From assembly GCA_015057755.1 (NCBI GenBank), contig SVDR01000020.1, positions 1-30,691 on the forward strand: 30,691 bases of DNA. The letters are read 5' to 3'. Shown piece by piece: positions 15,034 through 22,881 of this stretch. A program made the translations under genes and the position numbers. Within the stretch, counting starts at the first letter, position 1. Every line of letters starts with the position of its first letter. Under the pieces are notes generated by a model. That model saw nothing but the letters and a program-made list of their open reading frames with translations, did no database searches and had not been told where the DNA came from. The stretch comes from Lachnoclostridium sp. (GTDB lineage: Bacteria; Bacillota_A; Clostridia; Lachnospirales; Lachnospiraceae).

Positions 15034-16122
15034 ATGATGCATGGAAGAAATATGGTTGCACTTGCGGCAGTGTGTGCAGTATCGACTGCAATGACAGCGC
15101 CCGCGTACGGAGCGACCACAACGACAAATATGGAAAAGAAGGCTATGGATCTGATGGGAATCATCTCTGCCACAGATCTGCAGGCAGATGTGACAAGAGG
15201 CGAGTTTGCCAGAATGCTGGTTCGTGCTTCAGAGTACCGTCATGTGGATACAACGGTTAGTAATGTTTCTGTATATTCAGATGTTTTATATAACAGTGAG
15301 TATGCGAGTGCAGTCCGCATAGCAGCGACCAATGAATGGATGTCCGGATTTTTAGGCGGATATTTCAGACCGGATCAGGGCGTAACTCTTCGCGATGCTG
15401 CAAGATCCGTTTTGGCTGTTCTTGGATATACAAACTCTGATTTTGCCGGAAATATCAATGAAAACCGCATGGCAAAGTTCTCGGAGCTTGGTCTGGATGC
15501 CAACATCAAAAAAGGCATGAATGACGTGCTGACCAAACAGGATTGCGTCCATCTCTTTTATAATATGATGAAAGCAAAGACAAAAAGCGGAAGTACATAC
15601 GGTTCCAAGACATTTAATCTGACTTTCACATCAGACGGAGAAATCAATATGGCTTCCGTGATGGACGACAGTATGAAGGGACCGAAGGTGCTTGGAAATG
15701 GAGAGAAGCTGGACGATGTAGTTCCATTCTCCCTGAGCAAGGCGTCTATGTTTTTAGATGGTTTTTCTTCTGACGAGGACACCATTGATGACCATGCGCT
15801 GATCGTTTATTATCACGAGAGCACAAAGACCATCTTTGCTTATTCCGATGACGGAGAGACAAAAGGTGCAACTTCCGGTGAACTGACTTCTATTTATTAT
15901 GATTCAACCGATCCGTTCAAACCGGTTTCCATCGAACTGGATTCCGACGATCAGGACAATGCAGAGGGCGGCGATGTGTTTAAGCTGACTTCTTCAGAAA
16001 TTCAGTATCTGTTCTCCATTTACGGAGAATTTAAAGTGGGCGATGATATCGTGATCGTATGGGAAAAGAGCGGTAATGGTGAGAATGCCACATACACGGC
16101 GATTGACGCGGTGGAAGATTAA
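15034..16122 (+). CDS. Exported SLH-domain protein encoded with a MacAB-like exporter
   Basis: This 362-residue secreted protein has a signal peptide MMHGRNMVALAAVCAVSTAM ending near APAYG-A (cleavage about residue 26). About two S-layer-homology-type repeats follow (residues about 35-85 and 92-140), with TRGEFARMLVRASEY and the GYFRPDQGVTLRDAARSVLA pattern. Such repeats bind wall polysaccharide. The rest (about 150-362) is an acidic beta-rich region that I do not recognise. ATG 15034 follows AGGAGG (15018-15023); TTG 15028 and ATG 15037 are alternatives. Only 21 bases separate it from the adaptor gene, and no terminator intervenes, so it belongs to the exporter operon. It could anchor or extend the export machine in the wall, or be its cargo. 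Confidence 0.85.
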   Translation: MMHGRNMVALAAVCAVSTAMTAPAYGATTTTNMEKKAMDLMGIISATDLQADVTRGEFARMLVRASEYRHVDTTVSNVSVYSDVLYNSEYASAVRIAATNEWMSGFLGGYFRPDQGVTLRDAARSVLAVLGYTNSDFAGNINENRMAKFSELGLDANIKKGMNDVLTKQDCVHLFYNMMKAKTKSGSTYGSKTFNLTFTSDGEINMASVMDDSMKGPKVLGNGEKLDDVVPFSLSKASMFLDGFSSDEDTIDDHALIVYYHESTKTIFAYSDDGETKGATSGELTSIYYDSTDPFKPVSIELDSDDQDNAEGGDVFKLTSSEIQYLFSIYGEFKVGDDIVIVWEKSGNGENATYTAIDAVED

Positions 16123-16143
16123 TGTAGAAGGAGCAGCTAAGCG

Positions 16144-18027
16144 ATGAGTGACAATAAAGAATTAATGGAGACAAAACCTGTCGAAAAGAAGTCGGGAAGC
16201 AAAAAGAAAAAGAAAAAACTGAAAAAGTTTGTGATCGCAGGTGTTGTACTCGCCGCCGCAGGTGTTGGTGGATTTTTCTTCCTGCAGGGACAGAAGAAGG
16301 AGGCAGCAGCGGCAGCAACAAGTACCGTGCAGACTGCAACCGTTCGACGCATGAACATTTCTTCTGAACTTTCTGCATCCAGTTCCCTTTCTCCGAAGGA
16401 TACATATGAACTGACTGCTTTGGTCGAGGGTGAGGTTCTTGAGGCACCGTTTGAAGAAGGCGATGTGGTTGAAAAAGGACAGGTACTGTATGTGATCGAT
16501 GCTACTTCCATGGATTCTGAAGTGAGTTCTGCAGAGACCAGTCTGGTACGTGCGCAGGAAAACCTTCAGTCCGTTCAGGAGGAGTACAATGAAGCTGTCA
16601 GCAAGGTTTCCGGAAATACATATAAGGCAACGAAGACAGGATATATTAAGAGCCTGTTGATCAGTGAGGGTGATAAAGTCAGCAACGGAACGAAGATCGC
16701 GGAGATTTACGATGATTCTGTTATGAAGATTACGGTACCGTTTCTTTCTGCAGAAGCCGATCAGATCGCAGTCGGAAGCGAAGCGATCGTGACTCTCGAG
16801 GACAGCGGCGAACAGCTTCCTGGTACGGTTACGATCGTAAGCAGTCTGGAGGAGGTCCTTTCCGGAGGACGTCTTGTAAAGGCAGTGACGATCGAAGTGG
16901 CAAATCCGGGCGGTCTGACAACTCTGACACAGGCGACCGCATCGGTTGGTGCGTTTGTCTGCGGAAGCGAAGGAAACTTTACAGCAAAGACAGAGGCGGT
17001 GATTACTGCGGATCTGTCAGGAAACAGCGGATTGGAAGTTGGAAGTATGCTGGTGGCAGAAGGAAGCTACGTGACAAAGGGAACTCCGCTTTTTACAGCG
17101 ACATCCAAATCTGTTAAGAAGTACATTGACAGCTTTGAAAACAGTGTGGAGTCTGCAAAAGACAGTTTAAAGAATGCAGAGAATAAGCTGACAAATACAC
17201 AGGATAATATGGATAACTACACGATCACGGCTCCGATTTCCGGTACTGTGATCACAAAGAATGTAAAGGTGGGCGATAACATTACGAAGAGTTCCGGTGG
17301 TTCTTCTGCTCTGGCGGTCATTTATGATCTGTCTGCCATGACCCTGCAGATGTCCGTTGATGAGCTTGATGTGAGAAGCGTAAAAGCCGGTCAGGAAGTT
17401 ACGATCACAGCCGATGCGATCGAAGGCGAAGTATTCTCCGGTACGGTAACAAACGTAAGCTTACAGAGCAGCTATTCTCAGGGCGTTACCAATTATCCGG
17501 TAACGATCACGATGGAAGAGACTGGTGATCTGCTTCCGGGTATGAACGTGGATGCGGAGATTATTCTGGAAGAATCCCAGAATGCACTGGTAATTCCGGT
17601 TGGAGCACTGATGCGTGGAAACCGTGTTTATGTTAAGAAAGATTCTGCTTCTGCAGAGGAGACATCCAATAATAAAGAAGCGGAGAGACCGTCCATGCCG
17701 GAGGGATTCAGCGGCGGAGAGATGCCTGCTATCCCGGAAGATGCCTCCACAGTTCAGCAGAATGGTGTTCCGGAAGGATTCGTGGCTGTTCGTGTAGAAA
17801 CAGGTATCATTAATGATGATTATGTGGAAATTCTTTCCGGACTTTCCGAGGGAGACGAAGTGTACGTCGATCCGAGTGCCGGAACTACAACCATGAACAT
17901 GTTCCAGATGGGCGGATTCCCTGGAGGCGGTATGTCTGGAGGAATGCCGAGCGGAATGCCTGGCGGTAACATGGGCGGAAACCGTGGAGGTTCCGGAATG
18001 CCAAGTGGAATGGGCGGAAGACCGTAA
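16144..18027 (+). CDS. MacA/YknX-like efflux adaptor with two tandem HlyD-type modules
   Basis: This 627-residue protein is much longer than MacA or YknX (about 370-400). A Lys-rich cytoplasmic stub (18-28) and one membrane segment (about 29-47) lead to an outside region in which the adaptor fold seems to occur twice. Module 1 has lipoyl half 90-120, coiled coil 125-153, lipoyl half 160-195 and barrel 200-255. Module 2 has 282-320, coil 322-358, 360-400 with TAPISGTVITKNVKVGDNI, and barrel 402-475. A Glu/Pro/Ser-rich insert (500-545) precedes a last beta strand region. The tail (584-627) is Gly/Met-rich (GGMSGGMPSGMPGG). The start follows AAGGAG (16128-16133). It probably links the MacB-type pump below to the wall or the SLH protein. 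Confidence 0.87.
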   Translation: MSDNKELMETKPVEKKSGSKKKKKKLKKFVIAGVVLAAAGVGGFFFLQGQKKEAAAAATSTVQTATVRRMNISSELSASSSLSPKDTYELTALVEGEVLEAPFEEGDVVEKGQVLYVIDATSMDSEVSSAETSLVRAQENLQSVQEEYNEAVSKVSGNTYKATKTGYIKSLLISEGDKVSNGTKIAEIYDDSVMKITVPFLSAEADQIAVGSEAIVTLEDSGEQLPGTVTIVSSLEEVLSGGRLVKAVTIEVANPGGLTTLTQATASVGAFVCGSEGNFTAKTEAVITADLSGNSGLEVGSMLVAEGSYVTKGTPLFTATSKSVKKYIDSFENSVESAKDSLKNAENKLTNTQDNMDNYTITAPISGTVITKNVKVGDNITKSSGGSSALAVIYDLSAMTLQMSVDELDVRSVKAGQEVTITADAIEGEVFSGTVTNVSLQSSYSQGVTNYPVTITMEETGDLLPGMNVDAEIILEESQNALVIPVGALMRGNRVYVKKDSASAEETSNNKEAERPSMPEGFSGGEMPAIPEDASTVQQNGVPEGFVAVRVETGIINDDYVEILSGLSEGDEVYVDPSAGTTTMNMFQMGGFPGGGMSGGMPSGMPGGNMGGNRGGSGMPSGMGGRP

Positions 18028-18041
18028 CAGGAGGAGTCAAA

Positions 18042-18761
18042 ATGGATGAGAACATGAAAACTCCTTTGATCGAGTTAAGAGATGTTTACAAGATCTACTC
18101 CATGGGCGATGAGGAAGTGCGTGCCAATGACGGAATCAATTTGTCCATTTGTAAAGGTGAGTTCGTGGCGATCGTCGGTAAATCGGGAAGCGGAAAATCG
18201 ACACTGATGAATATTATCGGAGCGCTTGATGTGCCTACGGAAGGAACCTACCTGCTTGGAGGAGAAGATGTCGGTGAAATGACAGACAATGAACTGGCAG
18301 AGATCCGTAATATGATGATCGGATTTATTTTCCAGCAGTACAATCTGCTGCCGAAGCTTACGATTTTTGAGAATGTGGAGCTTCCGCTTTTATATTGCGG
18401 CATGGACAGACTTAGAAGGCGAGAGCGCGTCATGGAATCGCTGGCGCGTGTCGGGCTGACGGAGAAAGAAAAGAATTATCCCAATCAGTTGTCCGGCGGT
18501 CAGCAGCAGCGTGTTTCCATTGCAAGAGCACTGGCAGGAAATCCGTCTCTGATCCTTGCGGATGAGCCGACCGGAGCCCTGGATTCCAAAACAGGACGTG
18601 AGGTTCTGGATTTCCTCAAAAAGCTCAATGAGGAAGGAAATACGATCATTATCATCACTCACGACAATTCCATTGCCCTGGAAGCGAAGCGTGTGGTAAG
18701 GATCCACGACGGAAAAATTAATTTTGACGGAGATGTGAAAGACTATGCTGCAATCATTTAA
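18042..18761 (+). CDS. MacB/LolD-type ABC ATP-binding protein
   Basis: This 239-residue ATPase has Walker A GKSGSGKS (46-53), a Q-loop FIFQQYNLLP (95-104), signature LSGGQQQR (150-157), Walker B ILADEPTGALD (171-181) and H-loop ITHD. The ADEPTGALDS and FQQYNLLP forms are typical of the MacB/LolD/YknY subfamily, which powers mechanotransmission exporters rather than channels. ATG 18042 lies after AGGAGGAG (18030-18037), 14 bases past the adaptor stop. Its last 17 bases overlap the permease start, so the two are translationally coupled. Substrates of homologues include macrolides, peptides, toxins and lipoproteins; none can be assigned here. Confidence 0.96.
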   Translation: MDENMKTPLIELRDVYKIYSMGDEEVRANDGINLSICKGEFVAIVGKSGSGKSTLMNIIGALDVPTEGTYLLGGEDVGEMTDNELAEIRNMMIGFIFQQYNLLPKLTIFENVELPLLYCGMDRLRRRERVMESLARVGLTEKEKNYPNQLSGGQQQRVSIARALAGNPSLILADEPTGALDSKTGREVLDFLKKLNEEGNTIIIITHDNSIALEAKRVVRIHDGKINFDGDVKDYAAII

Positions 18762-19929
18762 AATGGCCCTGCGAAGCATTTGGGGCAACAAAATGCGATC
18801 GTTTCTGACGATGCTGGGTATTATCATCGGTGTAGCATCGGTTATCATTCTGGTAAGTATTGTAAATGGTTATATGAACTATACGATGAACAGCTTTGCC
18901 AGCATGGGCGTAAACCAGATTACCGTCAATTTCAGAGCGCTTCCGTCCAGAACGATTACGGTAGATGAGTTTTACGAATTTTACGAGGAGAATTCGGAGC
19001 TGTTTGCTCAGATGACTCCGACAGTATCCGTGAGTGCAACGGTAAAACACGGATCAGATACGATGAGCTCTACTTCCGTAGGCGGCTATGGAGAAGAATA
19101 CATTGATATTAAGGAATATGAGATCGAGTACGGAAGAAATCTTCTGTATTCGGATATGGTTTCCAGACAGAAAGTGGCCGTGATCGGCGCCTATGTGGCA
19201 TCGGAGCTTTACGGCGGCGGGCAGAATGCTGTCGGAGAGGATATTAAGCTGAACGGAGAGATATTCACGGTTGTAGGTGTGGTGGAGCAGCAGACGGAGG
19301 ATCTGTCTGATTTTGACGACGGCTGTACGGATGACTTTGTATGGATCCCGTATTCAAGGGCGGCAAAGATGAGCCGGAATGCGACGATCAGCAACTATAC
19401 CTTTACATCTTATGATATCAACGACACGGACCAGTGTACGGCTGTATTAGAAGATTTTCTCTATGAGAAGATGAAAGACGACAGCTTCTATACGGTAACA
19501 GCCATGAGCAGCCTGATGGATTCTTTAAACGAGATGATCGCTATGATGTCCATGATGCTCGGAGGCATTGCAGGTATTTCTCTTCTGGTAGCCGGTGTCG
19601 GTGTTATGAATATTATGCTGGTTTCCGTTACGGAGCGAACCAGAGAAATTGGTATTCGCAAGGCGCTCGGAGCGAAAAAGAGCGTGATCATGCAGCAGTT
19701 CGTTATTGAGGCGGCTGTGACAAGTACCATTGGCGGTATCATCGGCATCTTCATTGGCGGTCTGGCAAGTACCGGTATCGGAACATTGATGGGAATCGAA
19801 TCTCCGCCGACCGTGACAGCGGTTATTGTATCGTTCAGCGTGTCCGTCGGAATCGGTTTGATCTTTGGTTATATGCCTGCCAGCCGTGCGGCGAATCTGA
19901 GTCCGATCGATGCTCTGAGAAGTGAATAA
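18745..19929 (+). CDS. MacB/YknZ-type ABC permease
   Basis: This 394-residue permease has the four-helix MacB topology. One N-terminal membrane helix, FLTMLGIIIGVASVIILVSI (about 20-39), comes first. A large extracellular MacB-PCD domain follows (about 45-265). Three C-terminal helices come last (about 270-295, 325-350, 357-380), with TERTREIGIRKALGAKK between the first two and SRAANLSPIDALRSE at the end. These are diagnostic of the FtsX/MacB family. The start at 18745 overlaps the ATPase gene by 17 bases. With the adaptor and ATPase it makes a complete tripartite-like exporter of the YknXYZ type in a Gram-positive, with the SLH protein as a fourth member. The operon ends at the hairpin at 19973-20003. 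Confidence 0.95.
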   Translation: MLQSFKMALRSIWGNKMRSFLTMLGIIIGVASVIILVSIVNGYMNYTMNSFASMGVNQITVNFRALPSRTITVDEFYEFYEENSELFAQMTPTVSVSATVKHGSDTMSSTSVGGYGEEYIDIKEYEIEYGRNLLYSDMVSRQKVAVIGAYVASELYGGGQNAVGEDIKLNGEIFTVVGVVEQQTEDLSDFDDGCTDDFVWIPYSRAAKMSRNATISNYTFTSYDINDTDQCTAVLEDFLYEKMKDDSFYTVTAMSSLMDSLNEMIAMMSMMLGGIAGISLLVAGVGVMNIMLVSVTERTREIGIRKALGAKKSVIMQQFVIEAAVTSTIGGIIGIFIGGLASTGIGTLMGIESPPTVTAVIVSFSVSVGIGLIFGYMPASRAANLSPIDALRSE

Positions 19930-19943
19930 AATGTTGGAATAAC

Positions 19944-19972
19944 GTGACAAATTATAAGAGAAAGCGTATAAT
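19944..19972 (+). promoter_or_regulatory. Promoter abutting the permease-operon terminator, probably for the dipeptidase
   Basis: GTGACA (19944-19949), a 17-base spacer and consensus TATAAT (19967-19972). The -10 is followed at once by the terminator hairpin (from 19973), so transcription would start within its 5' arm, leaving a shortened 8-bp stem in the new transcript. Confidence 0.6.
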
Positions 19973-20005
19973 AAAAGCGGTAGACAGATTGTCTGCCGCT
20001 TTTTG
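19973..20005 (+). terminator. Terminator of the SLH/MacAB operon
   Basis: AAAAGCGGTAGACA (19973-19986) pairs with TGTCTGCCGCTTTT (19990-20003) with one wobble and a 3-base loop GAT, and has T residues at 20000-20004. Confidence 0.9.
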
Positions 20006-20048
20006 AACGTGATTTTGGATAATTGAGAGAAAGAAGAGGAGTCGGAAC

Positions 20049-21074
20049 ATGAGAGTTGCAGATATGCATTGTGATACCTTATTAGGACTGTTTGAAAGAC
20101 GTGCGAAAGGACTGGATACCGGTATTTTGGATAATGATCTACATATTGATCTGAATAAGATGAAACAGGGCGATTACCTGCTTCAGAACTTTGCGATGTT
20201 TGGTCATATGGAAAATCTGAAAGGTGTGATGCCGCTGCCGGAGTACGGATTCCGTCTGGCAGATCTGTTCCTGACCGAGATGAGAAAGTATCCGGATCAG
20301 ATTGGTATTGTGAAGAGCTATCAGGATATTGAAGAAAACAGAAAAGCGGGAAGAATGTCTGCAATGCTCACTATGGAAGAGGGCGCGATCTGTGAGGGAA
20401 AGATTGAGTATCTTCGTATTTTCTATGAACTTGGCGTTCGCATGTTTACATTCACATGGAATTTTGCCAATGAACTGGCGTGGCCGAATAAGGTGATCCC
20501 GGGAGCACTTGCAGCGAGCGGTCTCGCAGCACCGGGTAAATTTGTTCCGGAGACAGAGCATGGTTTGACGGAAAAGGGATTTGAATTCCTCGCGGAGATG
20601 GAACGTCTTGGCATGATCCTGGATGTTTCCCATTTAGGAGACAAGGGAATCTATGATGTAATTGAGCATGCGACAAAACCGTTTGTGGCAAGCCATTCCA
20701 ATGCACGTGCAGTCTGCGGTCATGCGAGAAACCTGACTGATGAGATGATCCGCGGTATGGCAGAAAAAGGCGGAGTTATGGGTATGAACTACTGTCCGGC
20801 ATTTTTACGTGAGCGTGAGCTTTGGAGTCAGGGAAAGAGTGTATCTCTGGACGATATTGTGCGTCACATCCGTCATATCATCAACGTTGGCGGCATTGAC
20901 TGCATCGGTCTCGGCTCAGACTTTGACGGAACAAACATTTCTTTCGAGATGAACAGCGCTGCTGATATGCCGATGCTGGAGCAGAAGCTTCGTCAGGAGA
21001 AATTTACAGAGGATGAAATCGACAAGATTTTCTATAAAAATGTACTTCGTGTATACAAAGAAGTGTTAAAATAA
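20049..21074 (+). CDS. Membrane dipeptidase-like zinc peptidase (M19 family)
   Basis: This 341-residue amidohydrolase-fold enzyme of the renal-dipeptidase (M19) family cleaves dipeptides, in some members D-Ala-containing or peptidoglycan-derived ones. Metal ligands are visible in order: MHCDTL (His7, Asp9), MEEGA (Glu110 or 111), DVSHLGD (His195), ASHSNAR (His216) and GLGSDFDG (Asp291). No signal peptide is present, so despite the family name it should be cytoplasmic. ATG 20049 follows AGAGGAG (20036-20042). It has its own predicted promoter and terminator and lies next to a wall hydrolase, which would fit a role in recycling wall peptides. That link is inference. Confidence 0.93.
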   Translation: MRVADMHCDTLLGLFERRAKGLDTGILDNDLHIDLNKMKQGDYLLQNFAMFGHMENLKGVMPLPEYGFRLADLFLTEMRKYPDQIGIVKSYQDIEENRKAGRMSAMLTMEEGAICEGKIEYLRIFYELGVRMFTFTWNFANELAWPNKVIPGALAASGLAAPGKFVPETEHGLTEKGFEFLAEMERLGMILDVSHLGDKGIYDVIEHATKPFVASHSNARAVCGHARNLTDEMIRGMAEKGGVMGMNYCPAFLRERELWSQGKSVSLDDIVRHIRHIINVGGIDCIGLGSDFDGTNISFEMNSAADMPMLEQKLRQEKFTEDEIDKIFYKNVLRVYKEVLK

Positions 21075-21087
21075 GGAAAAATTGTGG

Positions 21088-21120
21088 CAGTGCCTGACAG
21101 TAACGTGTCAGGCGCTGTTT
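21088..21120 (+). terminator. Terminator after the dipeptidase gene
   Basis: CAGTGCCTGACA (21088-21099) pairs with TGTCAGGCGCTG (21106-21117) with one wobble and a 6-base loop, followed by a short interrupted T tract (TTTATTATTT). Confidence 0.82.
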
Positions 21121-21125
21121 ATTAT

Positions 21126-21154
21126 TTGCATTTTTACAAGTTTTATGGTAAACT
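21126..21154 (+). promoter_or_regulatory. Promoter of the SH3/NlpC-P60 gene
   Basis: TTGCAT (21126-21131), a 17-base spacer and an extended -10 TGGTAAACT (21146-21154). The 11-base string TATGGTAAACT is identical to that in the promoter at 11897-11907. Confidence 0.78.
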
Positions 21155-21158
21155 TGTA
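21135..21158. promoter_or_regulatory. Inverted repeat over the -10 region (operator candidate)
   Basis: TACAAGTTT (21135-21143) and AAACTTGTA (21150-21158) are perfect 9-bp arms with a 6-base centre TATGGT. The repeat spans the spacer and -10 box of the wall-hydrolase promoter. It has no T-tract and lies upstream of the start site, so it is not a terminator. A repressor site is the simplest reading. Confidence 0.5.
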
Positions 21159-21206
21159 CGCGTGCGATTTTACATCGAAAATATGAAGACTGAAAAAGAG
21201 GTATAC

Positions 21207-22820
21207 ATGGGAGAAGATAAAAACAGGGTGGATTATATGTCCTCCATCAACAAGGCAAGAAGCCGCAAGAAAAAACCGCCGTACGGTACGTACGCAGCCA
21301 TTGCAGCTGGCTGTGTGCTGGTTTTTGCAGGCGTTGTCTTTGGCGGAAAGGCATTGATCGACCGATTCAGCAAGGAACATATTGAGATTACGGAAGAAGC
21401 TCCGGTTTCCGAAGGGGAAGATCTGGAAGCCATTGCACTGGATCCGGTCGTGGCAGCGGCCAATGAGGAAGAAGCCAAAAGACTGGCAGATATTGAAGCC
21501 GTGATCGGTGCTTATTCGAATCTTGGTATTGTGAAAGTAAGCGGTTATCTGAATATGCGAGAGACGCCGGAATCAGATGATACGGTTGTCGGTAAGCTGA
21601 TGGACGGAAGTGCCTGCGAGATTCTTGAAACTCTGGACGGATGGTATCATGTTACTTCCGGAGGAATCGAAGGATATATCAGTGCCGAATATGTGCTGAC
21701 TGGAGAGGAAGCTGTCGAGGCAGCCCGTGAACTGGTTATGAACCGCGCCGTGGTAACGGCAGACAGTCTGAATATCCGTAAAGAGCCGACGACAGAGTCT
21801 GATATTGTCGGAAAGTGCCTGCAGGGTGAAAAATATGAAATTTTGAATGTGGTAGACGGCTGGTATGAAATCCCGAGCGGATATATTTCAGCAGATTACG
21901 CGGAAAGCGAATTTTCCTTAAATGAGGCGCGCAAACTGGATCTGAGAGCGATGGTGCTAAGTTATTATGACAATCCGGGCGTTTCCAACGTTTCGAACTA
22001 TCTGAATATCCGTCAGAAACCGGGTACAGATGAAAAGATCATCGGTAAACTTCCGAGCTTTGCAGGATGTGAGATTCTGGAAGAGCAGGATGGCTGGTAC
22101 AAGATCCGTTCCGGTAAGATTCTGGGCTATGTAAGTGCAGACTATATTTTGACCGGAGAACAGGCGAAAGAGGCAGCGATGCAGCATGCAGAGCTGATGG
22201 CAATTGTCAGCACGGATGTACTGAATGCCCGCATGGAGCCGACGACAGAAGCGAAGATCTGGACTCAGATCACGAACAGCGAGCGTTACCATGTAGTGGA
22301 GCAGTTAGACGGCTGGGTAAAGATTGAGTTCGATGAGAGCAATGATGAGACTGGTGAAGCCACATATGCATATGTTTCTACCGATTACGTGGATGTTCGA
22401 TATGCACTGGATGAGGCGATCAAATTCTCCCCGGCGGAAGAGAATGCATCCCTTAGAAGCCGTATGGTCAATTACGCACTGCAGTTCCTCGGAAATCCGT
22501 ACGTTTGGGGCGGCACAAGTCTGACAAAGGGTGCAGACTGTTCCGGATTTACCCTCTCTGTTTACAAGCAGTTTGGTATTTCACTTCCGCATTATTCCGG
22601 TTCTCAGGCGAAGATGGGAACGGCTGTGAAGTCCAGCAATATGCGACCGGGCGATTTGATCTTCTACGGAAACAGCAGCGGAACCATCAACCACGTTGCG
22701 ATGTACATCGGTAACGGTCAGGTAGTCCATGCAGCAAGTAAACGAAGCGGTATTAAGATTTCTTCATGGAACTATCGTAAGCCGCTGAAGATCCGTGATA
22801 TTATCGGAAACAGAAAGTAA
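21207..22820 (+). CDS. SH3-repeat NlpC/P60 cell-wall endopeptidase
   Basis: This 537-residue envelope protein has a basic cytoplasmic start (17-24, RSRKKKPP), one membrane segment (about 28-51), an acidic linker, and four bacterial SH3 repeats (about 106-165, 182-232, 258-315, 332-396). A C-terminal NlpC/P60 peptidase domain (415-537) follows, with catalytic Cys445 in GADCSGF, His496 in INHVAMYIGNG and His508. Such enzymes cut gamma-D-Glu-mDAP or related bonds in peptidoglycan. ATG 21207 follows AGAGGT; the frame is open further upstream through the promoter, so longer starts were rejected. Repeats 1/3 and 2/4 resemble each other in pairs, which suggests that a two-repeat unit was duplicated. 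It has its own promoter and a following hairpin. Confidence 0.94.
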   Translation: MGEDKNRVDYMSSINKARSRKKKPPYGTYAAIAAGCVLVFAGVVFGGKALIDRFSKEHIEITEEAPVSEGEDLEAIALDPVVAAANEEEAKRLADIEAVIGAYSNLGIVKVSGYLNMRETPESDDTVVGKLMDGSACEILETLDGWYHVTSGGIEGYISAEYVLTGEEAVEAARELVMNRAVVTADSLNIRKEPTTESDIVGKCLQGEKYEILNVVDGWYEIPSGYISADYAESEFSLNEARKLDLRAMVLSYYDNPGVSNVSNYLNIRQKPGTDEKIIGKLPSFAGCEILEEQDGWYKIRSGKILGYVSADYILTGEQAKEAAMQHAELMAIVSTDVLNARMEPTTEAKIWTQITNSERYHVVEQLDGWVKIEFDESNDETGEATYAYVSTDYVDVRYALDEAIKFSPAEENASLRSRMVNYALQFLGNPYVWGGTSLTKGADCSGFTLSVYKQFGISLPHYSGSQAKMGTAVKSSNMRPGDLIFYGNSSGTINHVAMYIGNGQVVHAASKRSGIKISSWNYRKPLKIRDIIGNRK

Positions 22821-22830
22821 TGGAATAAGA

Positions 22831-22881
22831 GTCTCTCTTCTGACACAAACTATGGAAAAAGTGTCAGAAGGGAGATTTTTT
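22831..22881 (+). terminator. Terminator/attenuator hairpin that contains the tepA ribosome site
   Basis: The arms 22831-22846 and 22861-22876 form a 16-bp stem (two G-T wobbles; core CTTCTGACAC/GTGTCAGAAG) with a 14-base loop and six T residues at 22876-22881, just as expected of a Rho-independent terminator. The 3' arm includes GAAGGGAG (22867-22874), the ribosome site of the ATG at 22882, so the hairpin would also hide that site in read-through RNA. Confidence 0.85.

Noticed and set aside
19525..20364. Minus-strand open frame of 279 codons across the end of the permease, terminator and dipeptidase start
   Set aside because: It crosses a terminator and two well-supported plus-strand genes and its product is low-complexity Ser/His/Arg without a domain.
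22795..22881. Longer N-terminus for tepA (GTG 22795 or ATG 22852)
   Set aside because: There is no ribosome site at either. GTG 22795 lies inside the preceding gene and the ATG 22852 lies in the hairpin loop; ATG 22882 has a good site.
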